From: Athripsodes cinereus | Taxonomy: Eukaryota > Arthropoda > Insecta > Trichoptera > Leptoceridae | Assembly (NCBI GenBank): GCA_947579605.1 | Contig: OX388311.1 | Coordinates: forward strand, 23,438,951 to 23,502,950 | Length of the DNA: 64,000 nucleotides | Reading direction: 5' to 3' | In this document: positions 34,740 through 47,586 of the stretch, piece after piece | Layout: the number at the start of each line of letters is the position of its first letter | How positions within the stretch are numbered: the first letter of the stretch is position 1 | Position numbers and translations under genes: made by a program | The notes under the pieces: generated by a model | The model's input: the letters and a program-made list of their open reading frames with translations, nothing else | What the model was told of the DNA's origin: nothing | Database searches by the model: none

Positions 34740-35728
34740 GGGTAGGTTGGTACAAGAGTGCGCACTTTAGACGTTATTTGATTTTTTACAGATATTAAAA
34801 AAAAAATACCAACTTAATAATGTATTTCAGTAGTTTGGTATATTGTCTCATAGATGTTCATAGTAGAATTTCCTAAGAAAGTACTTAATACAAAAAATAA
34901 TAAAAACAAAAACACCCTAAAATGCGCACTCTTACACTATAGGTGTGTGCAAGAGTGCGCACGACTGTGTATAAGAGTGCGCATAAGTAATCAGTTCAAT
35001 ATGATGTTATTTATGACTAAAATAAGATAAATAAAGAATCTGTATTGTTATCAAAACAAACTTTATTGCAATGTTAATCGGAACAGCTAATTAAAATAGT
35101 TAAAATTTATTGTAATTTATTGAAAGTCACGTAAATTAAGAAATAATTGATTTTATCCTATGTAGTTTTTGTCATGGAAATCCCAGAATCTTCTTTTTTT
35201 CTCCCCGGGTTGTTTATCCGTCTTTTTCTGGTATCTTTACTTGTTTTGATGTGAATTGATGGTATCTGAGAAACTTATGGTGCCGAAACTTGTGGTGACT
35301 AGAATTTTGTACTAGAATGCGTGCCCACTCTTGTACAAAATTCTATAGCGCACTCTTGTACATAGTGGACATTATCAATATATTATAAAATTCCCGCCAA
35401 TATGTCATGACGACGTCATTCAACATGTGAGTGTACAATATTGTAAATGACAAATTAATTTAAATAAGTAAATAAATGTGTTTTAACATAAATAGATTTT
35501 ATTTGACACGGTCTATAAAAAGTCTAAAATTTTTAAGAAATGGATGAAAAAATGATTTTCTTACCTAGAATCTTTAATAATCGACTAAAATTCGCAAAAA
35601 TAGGACACCGACAAGCGCTCAACTTCTAAAATAAAATGCCCATTGAAGATATCAGAAAACATTACTAATGATCCAGAGATATGCAGTGCGTACTCTTGTA
35701 CACTGCGCACTCTTGTACCAACCTACCC
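34740..35728. mobile_element. 989-bp MITE with 25-bp terminal repeats and subterminal iterons
   Basis: Perfect 25-bp inverted repeats at 34740-34764 and 35704-35728 begin GGGTAGGTTGGTACAAGAG and continue TGCGCA. TA stands on both sides (34738-34739 and 35729-35730), as in Tc1/mariner-type insertions. The word AAGAGTGCGCA or its complement, sometimes with one change, recurs about eight times, clustered near both ends (about 34754, 34924, 34951, 34973, 35327, 35350, 35690 and 35704). No transposase frame is present. The element seems inserted in older repeat sequence flanking the exonuclease gene. Confidence 0.85.
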
Positions 35729-35734
35729 TACATC

Positions 35735-36230
35735 ACAACACAATGACGTTTACGAATGTATACGTATTAGTTCGCGCCTCCCTTCCTCAAGTCTCCCCCG
35801 CAAAGTGCGATAGAGACAACTGCAGCTTGGACTGAAAATACTTATTAAAATTACAAAAATCATCGATTCGTAGTCCCCTGATTCCTTCTCCAAAACTTAA
35901 CCGATTTCAGTACTTTTTTCATTAAAAATTAAAATAAGGCTTGAGCTGTGTTTCTATGTTTTCATTTTTTTATAAAATCTAGTCAAATATGTTTTCTGGA
36001 TGTTTGAATTCAGCTGAAAAACCGGTCGTTTTTTTCAGTTTTTGAACGTTTATATCTTTTTTAATAAATAATTTATGAAAAAAATGAAATCATAGGGACA
36101 TGCTATTAGTAACCATAGATGCTCAGGAAAAAAAAATATGACTCTACCGGTATTATCCAGGGAGAAAACAGGGGACTATTTTTGTATGGAAAAACGGCCG
36201 GTCTGTTTCCTCTTAAAAACTCAACCAAAC
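35735..36230. repeat. Unclassified repeat-like sequence
   Basis: The patch CGCGCCTCCCTTCCTCAAG, then CTTACCGATTTCAG-like and AAACGGCCGGTCTG blocks, is less AT-rich and has the look of a lepidopteran interspersed repeat. No ends were found. It may continue the element interrupted by the MITE at 34740. Confidence 0.3.
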
Positions 36231-36232
36231 CT

Positions 36233-36365
36233 AACCATCACGGAATCCCCCACTACATGTAAAAAACATATAAGTATTCTCCATACCTACCAATAAAAAT
36301 ATTACATTCAGGATGGGTGGCATACTTGATCGCTGAATTGAAAGTGTTAAATGTCCTTTCCATAT
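36233..36365 (-). repeat. SINE-like family A copy, diverged
   Basis: ACCATCACGGAATCCCCCAC, ATTACATTCAGGATGGGTGG and GATCGCTGAATTGAAAGTG match the family on the minus strand. The middle is shortened. Confidence 0.7.
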
Positions 36366-36521
36366 TGACTTTACACTGAGAAAAATAGTAACAAAATTTC
36401 AGATTAGGACCAGAGATTGTTGGTAAATTTACCAACGACTTGTTTGCGATAGGTTAATATTATAGATTTGTACTAATGAATCGTTTGTACTACCTCTGGT
36501 CCTTATCTGATAGTACGTAAT

Positions 36522-36662
36522 AATAATAATAATAAACTTTATTGCACAAAATCAATATCTAAAGAAGAACAAAAAACATGGTATCACAACAATAGAATTA
36601 ATAATTTTGTTCAATGGGCGAGTTTATTGCTGAAGCGCAATATCTTCCAACTAACTCATACG
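36522..36662 (-). repeat. Retroposon family B copy
   Basis: AATAATAATAAACTTTATTG opens the printed strand, and GGGCGAGTTTATTGCTGAAG plus GCAATATCTTCCAACTAACT closes it. The orientation and layout match the copy at 26226. Confidence 0.65.
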
Positions 36663-36669
36663 TACCGAT

Positions 36670-38255
36670 GAGTCGTTGTGAGTATTTTTCTCAGTGTGGA
36701 ATAGCTGCGATTTATGGGACCCTGCAAAACCTATTAAAAAGAGTGAAAGAACTATCCTTTACCGGTGACTTCACAGTTTAATATTGTCATTTCGAGTATT
36801 ACCTACTCGTAAAATGATGCGGTGCAATTTTATAGGAATAATAAATTATTAAAATCACACTTGTCAATTTACTTACTATGATTTTTATAGGTGCACGCAA
36901 CAGATCAATAAATTCCTCCTTGAACCAGTGGGCTTAAAGATTATCGTAAATTTATATCTTTAATGTTCTCAGACTTGCCTTTCATCAATAGTGATATATT
37001 AACATAAGAAGTACCTACTATTGTAATTCATATCAAGGGAGTGTAGGTACTAAATATTTCATTGACATTTTAATATCCATTTTACAATGGAAGCGCACGT
37101 ATCATAACATTTTTTAATAATCTTGATGGAATTTACAAGGAAAACCTAGACTCTTGAACATTTATTTCACGTTCACAATATTATAAAAAATATTTTAGTT
37201 TGCGGCAAGTAGGTGTGTGTAAGACACATATGTGATAAACTCTATATATTATATACTCTACTAGCTATTTAACCGATCGTTTTTATAATACTCATGCACA
37301 ATATTGTACTCATATTATTTTTAAAAGTAAACATTGATTTTATTTAAACTTACATATTTATATACAGGAATCGATGATTAACATATTGTTTGAGTTTTAC
37401 AATATAATGCATTAGAATATAACAGTCGCCCGCCCTGCCTCACACATCCTCTTTCAGTTGAGTACATATTATATTATTTTTGTCATCCTTTCATTATCTA
37501 TACGTTCCACATGTCCAAACCATCGTTACTTATTTATACGCATTCTATCTACAACGCTTCTTGCATTCGTTCATTCTTCCAAAATCCTCATTCCTCACTC
37601 TTTTACGTAAAGTTTTTTTTTTTTTTATTTAATGAAAATAATACAATGAATAAGAAATACATACAACTTAGGATAATGAGTCACGCCAAATCTAAATCTT
37701 ATACCAACCATTCTTCTCGATCGCATCTCCACTGCATTCATTCAGCTTTATTTCTTCTTCAACCACGTCTATATTTCGCTTGAGTACATAATTATCGGCA
37801 CCAGAATAGAATATTGTGCAATAGCATTTTCGATATGTTGGACACATTGCCATTGCCTACAATGGGTCGAAGTGCACTGTTCGCTCGAGCACAAGCCACT
37901 TTCCTTCTCTCCACTCTTTAACGCTACCGATAAATAAAACTTAGCAAAGAAGTTAATGACATAATCCTTCTTCTTCTTTCATGATTATGGAATTTAATAA
38001 CATAAGAGTCTATAAGTCTATAGAGGACACTATGTAAACGAACAAATATACATACAATCTAAGTAATGGAATACGAAAGATAGTTTACATTATGAGGGAA
38101 TTTTTATCAGCGTCATATCTAAAGTAACTTTTATACAACCACTATACTCTGTATTAATAATGAATGATCGGAAGTTTTGTGTTGTTTCGCAATATTACAT
38201 TGGTATTTGACCGACATTCAAGTTTAATATTTTACCTAGTATGGTATATTATATC
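36670..38255. other. AT-rich non-coding sequence
   Basis: No exon or repeat end was recognised. Confidence 0.45.
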
Positions 38256-38344
38256 TATAGCAGTGGCGGAACTAGATTTTTCATATTGATCAAAATTTCA
38301 TAATGAATTTCTTTATTTTCATAATGATCTCTCATTCTTTCCTT

Positions 38345-38520
38345 TCGAGTATTTTGTAAGAGGTAGGTGTTTTTAAAACATCCCGTGTAAGATATTTAAC
38401 ATCTTAAATTTAGCGCTGAGGCTGACCAATCTGACCATGCATCGAGAAGATAATTTGCATATTTATTACTTGTATTTTGTCCGCCAGCTACCCCGCTCGT
38501 TAGAAATACCATAATTGTAA
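38345..38520 (+). repeat. SINE-like family A copy, strongly diverged
   Basis: TTTTGTAAGAGGTAGGTGTT, AAGATATTTAACATCTTAAA and TTTAGCGCTGAGG follow the order of the family's 5' half. The 3' half is barely recognisable. Confidence 0.45.
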
Positions 38521-38529
38521 AAATGAATG

Positions 38530-39600
38530 AAGTCCGAAATGAATATTCGTCATTTATATCTCGTATTATCCTATTCAAGATTTCAGTTTAACCAATTTTG
38601 TGGCGGGGGTTGAGGTAGAGCTTTAAGGCGTTGTTTTCAACAGTATGAGTTGTGTATGGTAAATTTGGTGACGGCTAGATTAAGCTTAAATATCGTGTAA
38701 TCTGTTATAATTTTGTTACTCTGAAATACCATTTTATCTAGTGCAAAATAGGTCCAAGAAATTTTACAGTCAGTCATGCGTTGGCATTTTTTATTTTTAT
38801 TTATTCTTTAAAGATCATACAGTTGTAACAAAAAATATAACAAAGAATTACAACAATGAGCAATCCAAGCAAGATCCCTTTCTTACCAACTAACAAACAT
38901 AAAGTATGCATGTATGGAAAGTACGCCACTGATAATCTTACATAGTACTAATATTCTTCTTCGTCGGTTAACAAAGTGAAGATAGACTGTTATTGCAACG
39001 CATCACTATACATGATAAAGTTTCGCAACTTTACATTATAATTTTTTGTACTAAACAAGTATCATAATAATTTTTCATTGAACTCATCCTGTTTTTATTT
39101 TGAATGTATAGCTCAACACAATATTGCTGTTCGAATATAAGATTTTATATAAAAATATTCATTTTATTGTTTTATGAGTTGTTGAATAGCACTTTATTAC
39201 TCAAAGGTTCAAATATAAAATACGATAAAAATATGTAGTATAGTGGCTTATGATTTTTATAGAATTTCACTTTTATTATTTTAGTTATTCGTTTTTGTTT
39301 ACATATTCGTATCAATATCGAATATTGCTGTAATAATTATAGATAATCAAGAAAAACCTACCGATGACATTTCAAATGAAATTAAATGAAAGTCGATTTT
39401 AGAAGAAAACAAGACATTAATCTTAATAAAATATGTATATAATGATTTCAAAATGACGGAACATATTTTATTACATGTTCATGTTATTTTAATTATTTGT
39501 GAAGAAAAATATACCTTATTTTTTCTGTTATTTAACGTTCTAATAAAAATTTATCCAATCTCTATAAATTTCACATTTCAAGTGTATCTATATATATCCA
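38530..39600. other. AT-rich non-coding sequence
   Basis: A possible retroposon tail on the minus strand lies at 38785-38890 (TTTATTTTTATTTATTCTTT, later CCCTTTCTTACCAACTAAC). No gene was recognised. Confidence 0.4.
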
Positions 39601-39606
39601 ATCATA

Positions 39607-39662
39607 ATTTTATTTATTTATTTAAAATCATACACGGCATGAGCCTTTTACATGTTAACAAA
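39607..39662 (-). repeat. LINE 3'-tail family C copy
   Basis: The printed strand shows TTTATTTATTTAAAATCATA, then CACGGCATGAGCCTTTTACA and TGTTAAC. This is the inverse of the copy at 11064. Confidence 0.6.
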
Positions 39663-40036
39663 AATTGGCAAAAAATTATTTTGACCTATCTTATTTTGGT
39701 TGGCTAACTATTGTTTCTGTTTGTTTTCACCAGAGACCTCTTAGAATCGTTAGTTTTAGGATACTTGACTACTTAAAATCTAAGAGCATATTTTGATAGA
39801 TCTATAGACTAAATAATCATTTTTTTATTAGTTCAGACAATTAACTAATCACGGATAAACATGTAAGAGTCAAATTAAATATCAATTAAAAAACATATTT
39901 GATGTGATCTTAATGTAGATCCTTAAAATATTTACTTATTATTCTATAATTAAAATGTTGAACATATATCATACATCTGAGTTCTACACTGCTACCTACT
40001 ATTTTATTCATTCATTCACAAATTCATTCATCGCCC

Positions 40037-40222
40037 TCAACGCTCCTCTCGGGAGCACAGGGCTGAAACCAGCCTCCTCCATTCAGAGCGTCTCTGTGCC
40101 AATTGCGTCACCTCTTTCCACGATATCGTTGTCATAGGAACGGTGTATTGTGAAAGAGGGACGCCCGGGCCGACGGAACCCCTGTGGGCAGAAAAACAGT
40201 GCTCTTTTTGGCCAACTATCAC
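40037..40222 (-). pseudogene. LINE reverse-transcriptase C-terminal tail
   Basis: The minus-strand frame ends WKEVTQLAQRRSEWRRLVSA followed by LCSREER. A helix with AQ, RS and WRRLV just before the stop is typical of the last residues of insect non-LTR ORF2 proteins. The surroundings (40030-40300) are GC-rich, in keeping with a recent retroposon. The upstream part, including the catalytic region, is not recognisable. Confidence 0.55.
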
Positions 40223-40379
40223 TAGGCGTTCACAAAATATGTCCCAGCCAGGACCATCGTCTCTCCTGTATGACGGAGATTATAGGTCTGTGCTCCGGCG
40301 CACCGCATGATTATTTTATACTGTGCAATAATTTATATTTTCAGTAGGTACCGAAACTAAGTATGCATCGTTAGCTGAT

Positions 40380-41170
40380 TCACACTCCTGAAGATGAAAA
40401 CGTCATCTTGTAAACAATGACAATCATATCATTTTATTTCTAATAATATTAACGAGATTGTATCATTAGCAATCATTTTGCAATTGCAATTACTATTTAT
40501 GTGTTGAGTAAGGTGTATAGAATAATTGATAATTCATATTGATACCAAGTATTTGATTTATATATCGTACTTATTACGTCATGCTTATAATATTATCATA
40601 AAATAAGTTACTCCAGTAAGCATAAACAGCTGCGCGATAGATTAGAATATAATTAAAGTATCTATCCGTGAATGATCTATATGTACGTAAGACTTTGTAA
40701 AATGATCTTGTTTGTGATATATGGAACTATATTATTATTATAATACTTACTTAGGTCACGACTTGAATGAAGTAAATCACGCGTCTACGGTATACGAAGT
40801 GGATCTATGATATTATTATTTGGATCTTTGCCTATTTCACATTATCAGACATTAATTTGAATATTAACGTTATCAATTTCATAAGTGAGTTGTGAAATTT
40901 TGTGCTTACTATAAAATATTTTATGATGGATCTTCGGACGTACTAAATTACCTGCACGCAATCAATTGTATGTATGATGGATGTGTGAAGGACGTTGATT
41001 TGTTGAATCCAATAGTAAATTACAGTATAAAATCTTGAAGTGAGATGAATCGGCATGATTTGGTACACAATAATAGTGGTGCATTAAAACAGTGTTTATG
41101 AATAGATATGAAATAGATAGAAGGAGAAACGTTAGTACTTTTATCAATCTCGAGATTGATAATGAATGAA
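40380..41170. other. AT-rich non-coding sequence
   Basis: It contains CCTGAAGATGAAAACGTCAT at about 40388, a possible stem-less relic of the hammerhead-like motif, and otherwise nothing recognised. Confidence 0.4.
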
Positions 41171-41176
41171 TAATCA

Positions 41177-41549
41177 ATTTGTTCAATCTGTAGTAGAAGG
41201 GAATGCTTGTTTTAGTTAATCCAATTCCAGATAATACGTTCATTTGTCCCGTGAAGTCCCCTACAAAGAATAACTGATTTCCCATTCTTTTCTGCAAGAA
41301 TTTTGTTCAATCTGTAGTAAAAGGGAACGCTTGTTTTAGTTAATCCAATTCCAGATAATACGTTCATTTGTCCCGTGAAGTCCCCTACAAAGAATAACTG
41401 ATTTCCCATTCTTTTCTGCAAGAATTTTGTTCAATCTGTAGTAAAAGGGAACGCTTGTTTTAGTAATCCAATTGCAGATAATACGTTCATTTGTCCCGTG
41501 AAGTCCCCTACAAAGAATAACTGATTTCCCATTCTTTTCTGCAAGAATG
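41177..41549. repeat. 124-bp tandem repeat, three copies
   Basis: The word TTGTTCAATCTGTAGTA recurs at 41179, 41303 and 41427, giving a period of 124 bp. Copies differ by only a few bases, and the third lacks one T. Each unit ends with AGTCCCCTACAAAGAATAAC, then TGATTTCCCATTCTTTTCTG and CAAG, which matches the 5' end of SINE family A. Minus-strand frames through the array are period artefacts. Confidence 0.9.
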
Positions 41550-41639
41550 TCATATAAAGAGTAGGTATTCATTAAGTAATATAGCACTTTATTTTAATTA
41601 TATTTTTATATATAAGACATATCTACCTTCACATTGCCT

Positions 41640-41768
41640 TAAAATATTCCATGTAAGACATCTAATATCTGTGATTCAGCAATGAGGTGTGCCACACATT
41701 CTGGACACCCAGAATGGATGACTTGCAGTTCTCTGCTGGCTACTCCACACGTGAGAAATGTGATGGTA
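41640..41768 (+). repeat. SINE-like family A copy
   Basis: GATTCAGCAATGAGGTGTGC, ACCCAGAATGGATGACTTGC and CTGCTGGCTACTCCACACGT lead to the 3' end ATGTGATGGTATG. It lies about 90 bp downstream of the tandem array. Confidence 0.7.
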
Positions 41769-41769
41769 T

Positions 41770-42145
41770 GAATAATATTTTAATCGACTTTTTGAGAATA
41801 AATTTACTGAAGAAAATTTTTCCTTGAAATTACTTTTCATTTATGGTTACGATATAACACGTACATGCGAATATCTCTTACCATAAAAGTATCCGAGTAC
41901 CTATATAATTACTTTTAACTATTACAATAAATCACTTCACCACCCACAATATTTCTCGCCTTTTCCATAAAAAGGTATCATAATTCGTATTTAAAGTGCA
42001 AAAAGGGCAGTGAAATGAATATCTTTAAATTATTATGTTATTCCTTCAACAATAATGGTCATAATATTTAAGTAGCTAAGAGAGATGTTATTATCTTTAA
42101 TATCCCGTAGAGATAATAAAAGTATTTAAAAAGGATACAAGGATT
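41770..42145. other. AT-rich non-coding sequence
   Basis: Nothing was recognised. Confidence 0.45.
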
Positions 42146-42149
42146 ACCG

Positions 42150-42415
42150 TCCCCAGTAAAGAATAGATCTCCGACTCTTACCTGTAAGTTTTCCAGTATC
42201 TTGTAGGTATTTGGAAAACATGGCGCGACTTTATAATTGTATTTAATGTGTATTATATGATAAAAAAAATAAAATAAAATATTGAAACATCTTCAATTCA
42301 GCGATGAGGTATGCCACCCATCGTTAAAATCTAATCGTTATATAAAAAACAAAAATCTGTATTTTTATCACATCCAGTTATCACTAGCTACCCCAGATGT
42401 GGGAAATGTATGCAT
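42150..42415 (+). repeat. SINE-like family A copy
   Basis: The 5' block CCGTCCCCAGTAAAGAATAG, then TCTCCGACTCTTACCTGTAA, is well kept. It is followed by CAATTCAGCGATGAGGTATG and, after a replaced middle, CTAGCTACCCCAGATGTGGG. The 5' end defines how full-length copies of the family begin. Confidence 0.7.
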
Positions 42416-42508
42416 CTATAATTATATTTCAAATATGTATCTAGCTTGTAACAAATTATATCTATACAAACAAATGCTAGACTTAAAGATCAAAGATGGA
42501 CAAAAAGG

Positions 42509-42682
42509 GTAGTGGAGTGGAGACCTCGTTAAGATAAAAGGAGTAAAGGAAGACCTCCAACACGTTGGTCAGACGACATTAGAAGCATTGCTGGAGACTG
42601 GTTGCAGAAAGCTCAGCACAGAGATGCCTGGATACATATGGGGGAGGCTTATGTTCAGCAGAGGACAGGGATAGCTGCATAA
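42509..42682 (+). pseudogene. LINE reverse-transcriptase C-terminal tail with stop
   Basis: The frame gives VVEWRPR, a stop, then KGRPPTRWSDDIRSIAGDWL, QKAQHRDAWIHMGEAYVQQ and a terminal stop. The GRPPTRW-DDI motif followed by a W...A..R..W helix and EAYVQQ is typical of the end of an insect RTE-like ORF2 protein. One in-frame stop plus a likely frameshift just upstream (KMDKK) mark it as dead. Only the last 57 codons remain. Confidence 0.75.
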
Positions 42683-42726
42683 GGAAGGAAGAAAGAAACA
42701 AATTATAATCAATGAATAATCAAAGG

Positions 42727-42803
42727 TTTTATGATTTAATTTTAATACGTTTTTTTTATGATTTTATGTTTTATGATTTAATTTTAATACGTTTTTTTTC
42801 GTA
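42727..42803. repeat. Two-copy 42-bp tandem duplication
   Basis: TTTTATGATTTAATTTTAAT followed by ACGTTTTTTTT occurs at 42727 and again at 42769. It is a local duplication in AT-rich DNA. Confidence 0.75.
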
Positions 42804-42809
42804 TATATG

Positions 42810-45800
42810 TATGCAAATTTATTTATTGTTATATCTATTACGTCTTCACTGATCTAGCAAATATTGTAATCAATACCTTAATAAATATGTTTGGATATTC
42901 GCATTCAAATAGAAATATTACTTTTGTAATGAACCATTGTCGTAAATTATATGAATTAAAATTATCCCAGCGGGGTTTCTGCCTTGTATTATATCTGTAA
43001 CAAATTCATAGATATTATCATTTTGATCATTAAAGTTCCATAACACTAGTAAAAATAATACAAAATACTACAATTAACTTTTACTATTTCGCATGAATCA
43101 GTTCTTCATTAGGTATTTTAAAATATTTACTTCGTGTTTGCATGCGAACATCTATAAGCATTTTAAACAAAATGTTTGTAAAGAATACGATTTAGAAACC
43201 TCATATTTTCTTCTTAACTAAGGCTCTGATATTATTGTTATTGAATGCTTTTATAGGAATAAAAATATCTGAATCATCGATATTCAAGTGGCTAAAAAGA
43301 GCACTCTCTTCTGTTAACCATCATTTAACATTTTCAAAAAATAATACTCAGTTAGAATTATCGTTTCTTCTATTTATATAACATAATTAACATAGTGGTA
43401 TGAAATTGACTATTTCAATCTGTTGGTGTTTTATATTAAAATGTTCCGTTCCTTTATTAAATATTCTGTCAACAAACACTTCTTCTACTAGCATTACATA
43501 TTTTGATTAGATTGATACTTATGCAAAATACCTTCACGTAAATCTATTCATAATAATGTATAGGTACATAATATTATTATTATTATATTAACTATAATAA
43601 TAATATTACTAGCTAGACTGTAGACAATTCTTAGTATAAGCAATAATAAGCGTACTCAAATAAGTAGGCGTATAGTATTAATTTCTTTGTAAGATAGTAA
43701 TATACGTTCATACATAGTTCATATTGTCTTCCGTTGTCTACTGCGAATCATTTCAATCAAAGGGACATTGACTCTCCATTGAACGCAGTCACAGCGTAAC
43801 TTTTTTATATTATATCGTTATTTATTTAAAAATTCATTATTTCGTGCGCTTACGATTTTTGCCCATTTACGCAATCGACTCGACAGCATAATATGATTAT
43901 TACTATTGCAAATTTCATATTTCCGTTATTGTAAACTTCTTTTATAGAGATATGCTCTGATAGTGTTTTGTTTTATTTATGTCAATAGATAAAATTAATT
44001 TTACAACAACGCGCGCCTTTGTTATTTAATCGATATTATTGCAAAAGTCATTTTCTTTATTTGAATTTATAAAAAGACTATTAAAAATGTATTATTTCGC
44101 TATATGAACTTTCTGTTAAAAGTGGTATTTTACCAATATGGAGATAGATTATTGTTTTTTATGTAAGAAAAAAATTTTGCCAGAACATGTATCAACAATT
44201 TACCCCTTATCTTGCTATTTGAAATATACAATCAATTATATACGATTTTTCACAACTTTCGCCTTATTTTTTTCCTTATTTTGTATTTCAGCTAGCTTAT
44301 GTTATATTTGTTACAGTTTGACACATCTCAACTTTCGTTTTTGAAACTATTTTTTAGATATCGATAGGAAAATATTTGTTTTTTATATGGTCAAAACATT
44401 AGGTCACATACAAAATTTGTGTAACTTAATCTAGATTTCTAAAATAATCTCAATATATAAAACAAACAATTATGTGCAATAGGTCAAACTTAATAGACGG
44501 AAAAGCATTATTTCACGGAGGTGCAAACACGAAATAATAATCTACAATTTGCTATCATAAAAATTGCAGAATATTTGCAGCTAGAAATAATAATTGTTCA
44601 TTGGATACTCATAATTCATCTGTAAAATTCATTTTATTAGCCAATATACAAATAATTTAATCTAACCAAAGTCGATTTGCATGGAAAGATAAGATAGTAT
44701 TGATTAATTTTGACATTTTGTCCTGTGATTTCATATCTTTTACTTTGACCTGAATCTTCTTCACACGCTATCACTTAGATTAACCATAAACCACAGATCA
44801 ATAATATTTAACTTTATGTTTAACTTAGAGTAGAAGTGTACCTATTATATGATCAGCTGTTTGGTATAATACATCCATCTGTTGTTTCTTTAGTAAATTA
44901 TTCTTGACTTTACGATGCTTCAGACCTAATTATTACCCAACAGTTATTATATAAATTCGATGTATTCGGTTTGTGTAATAGTACATACTAATGGTTATTG
45001 AATAATACTTAGTTAAATTTGTACCTACGTTAAACCTACATTCATTAGGTGAGTAGTATGTGAGTATTATATGTAGTATCTACAAAATGAAAACCAATAA
45101 CACGTATTCGTGATCGAATTAATAAACAGAGTGAAGCGTTTCTATTCGGATAATGTTACCAGTACATAATACACCATGTACATATAATTAATTTGGATCA
45201 TTTCACAGGTGCTAAGGGAATGCCCAAGAACAACAACTTTTATAACTTAAATAGTATTTAAATTACATTATTATTATTATTTATCGTGATGAAACCCAGA
45301 AAAAAACCAATCAAACTGATCTCCAGTACTGTGCAAAACGCACAGCAGGTGGAAATGCGTCAAAAATATCCTCCGTAGTGCATGGAGTTACTCTACTAAC
45401 TCACGTGAAAAATATTATGATTTTGATGAAAAAAAACATTTTTTAACCTTCAACTTTTTAAGAATTTCCACGTTTCTGAAGAAAATTAGAAGGACCATAA
45501 AAGCATTTAACACTTGGGGTAATGAATTATAGTATTAAGGTACTTTACTGTTTCTTTAATTTTTAAACACCTTTACCCAATACTGCAATACCAACATTTT
45601 TAGCAATAATGCGTTAAATCTTGCAATAATTTTTTACGACTGATATCATAAACAGACAATCATCATAGTAGGTAGACGGTAGTAAAATATTTATTTCTGC
45701 ATTACAGTTATTGTATTCCTTATTGTCGTTACGACATTTCAAACGGACAATCGGTACTCTTGACGATATAATTATTATTTTAATACTAGCTTTTTGCCCT

Positions 45801-47580
45801 ATTTCACACCGGAAAAAATCATTAAATTAAATTAAACAAAAACATATCTACTTAGTTTAAATTGCATAAGCACTTTGAATGTTATATGTACCCAAACCTA
45901 TATAAGTCAACCCTAGAAATATTTTTGCATGTTTATTTTTTTTCAATATCATAGATTTATACATTTTTCTTTGTAAAAAACTTTTGATTTTGAGTTTATA
46001 ATACGAAAAGAATTGTATTTGGTACCTTCATTGAAAAAACATGATAAATTGTTTGTATATTTTCGTAAGGATTAATTGATCTTATTTTATCAAGAATTCT
46101 AAAACATTTGTCTCAATATGTTTATATGTGAATAATCATTTCATTTTCTTGGAACATAGTGAAAAAATATAGCTCATATAGAGAGAAATCTCACCTAATG
46201 TTTTCGTCTAGGTTCGTATAAAAGAGAGTTATATAAACAAATATATTTACATATAAATTGCGTTCGGGTTAAAATATTAATACATCTTTTACTTTGATGT
46301 AATATGTAGGTACTGCAACTACTAACAATATTAAGGACATTGATAAAGGATATGTAGAACGAAGCTCCGTTCATTTTGTAGGAGGTTATGTGACAATAAA
46401 TGATTTCAAAATGAACACACAGTTATGGAATGATTGTGCATTCATTATCAATAATTAATATTTTATTTGTTGCGTGAAATGTGGCACAATATGTCACGAA
46501 ATCAATTTCAAACAGAATTTTTAGAAGAGGTAATGAATGTTTGCACCAAGCTGTGTTATCTAACATCTTATAATGTAGGTATTGTAAATTTGGCAAGAGG
46601 AAACATGCAAACCAAATTAACACTTAATTCAAAACATTGCTTTCTAGCTCTCTTGATAATTGATTCATAAAAAAATCAACATTACTTTTGCAATAAATTC
46701 AGCAATATGATAAAATATATAAAAATACGTAAAAAGAATTATATGCGTTGAACTCTTTTCTAACATAATTTAAGAACACCGCATACCATCATTATTATAA
46801 TGCTACATTATATGGTTAAGTAAAGAGAAATTCCAACTTGAAATATATCTACATTCTTATGTTTCAAAATCTTTTTTTATTTAAAAGTCGTTGTAGGCTT
46901 TCACGGTCTTGATTTAAAGATGATGATGTTCTTCTGGTTAGCTTTTCACCTTCGCTTTGACTCTACTAATGAAGTCATTATGAAACGTATTAACATTTCA
47001 ATGCCTTGGAACATTTTCAGGTGTATTTCATGACAAAAGGTCACATTGAGACCATACAATTTTGTTTCTAAAATAATATATGAAACCTTATTTCTTGGAA
47101 AATATTTTAAATAATATTGAGGTGATCGGTAGTTTGATCGTAAAGGTATTCTTGAACTCTCAACCGGAAGAACCAAAGATCGAACTCTCCACTGCTGAAA
47201 TGATCCACCTTCACCAAATAAGCAAGTCAAGAAATATGAAGAAATCATACTATCATTTAATACTATGTTTAATATTCTGGACAGTAAAATTTATTTCACA
47301 TGATGTTCTCATTCCCTTTGAAGTATATTATCGCGTCACGTCTAGGTTTAATACTAATAAAAATAATTTACAGTTATGTGTAATACAATTAAACTGCGAA
47401 ACACATTCGCATACACAGCTGAGTATTCTTATAATAAACAATGTTGAATATAATTTTACCGAGACATTATTATTCTTGACCATTTCGACTAATTCTGTGT
47501 AGGATGTCATTTTATTATGTAACCGACAGACATCCCGACCATAACAATATTCACACAGATGGACATCGTCACTTTGAGCA
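42810..47580. other. AT-rich non-coding sequence
   Basis: No gene was recognised. Overlapping frames at 46423-46670 and 46946-47502 do not resemble known proteins and have AT-driven codon use. The part 45290-45420 is less AT-rich but contains stops in every frame. Confidence 0.4.
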
Positions 47581-47586
47581 CTTTTA

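Noticed and set aside
38254..38941. hAT-like ends CAGTGGCG at 38262 and CGCCACTG at about 38925
   Set aside because: Inverted similarity stops after 8 bases and the flanking 8-mers do not match, so a single element could not be supported.
40962..41587. Three overlapping minus-strand frames of 69-111 residues sharing the same peptide
   Set aside because: They are period artefacts of the 124-bp array and its SINE-derived part.
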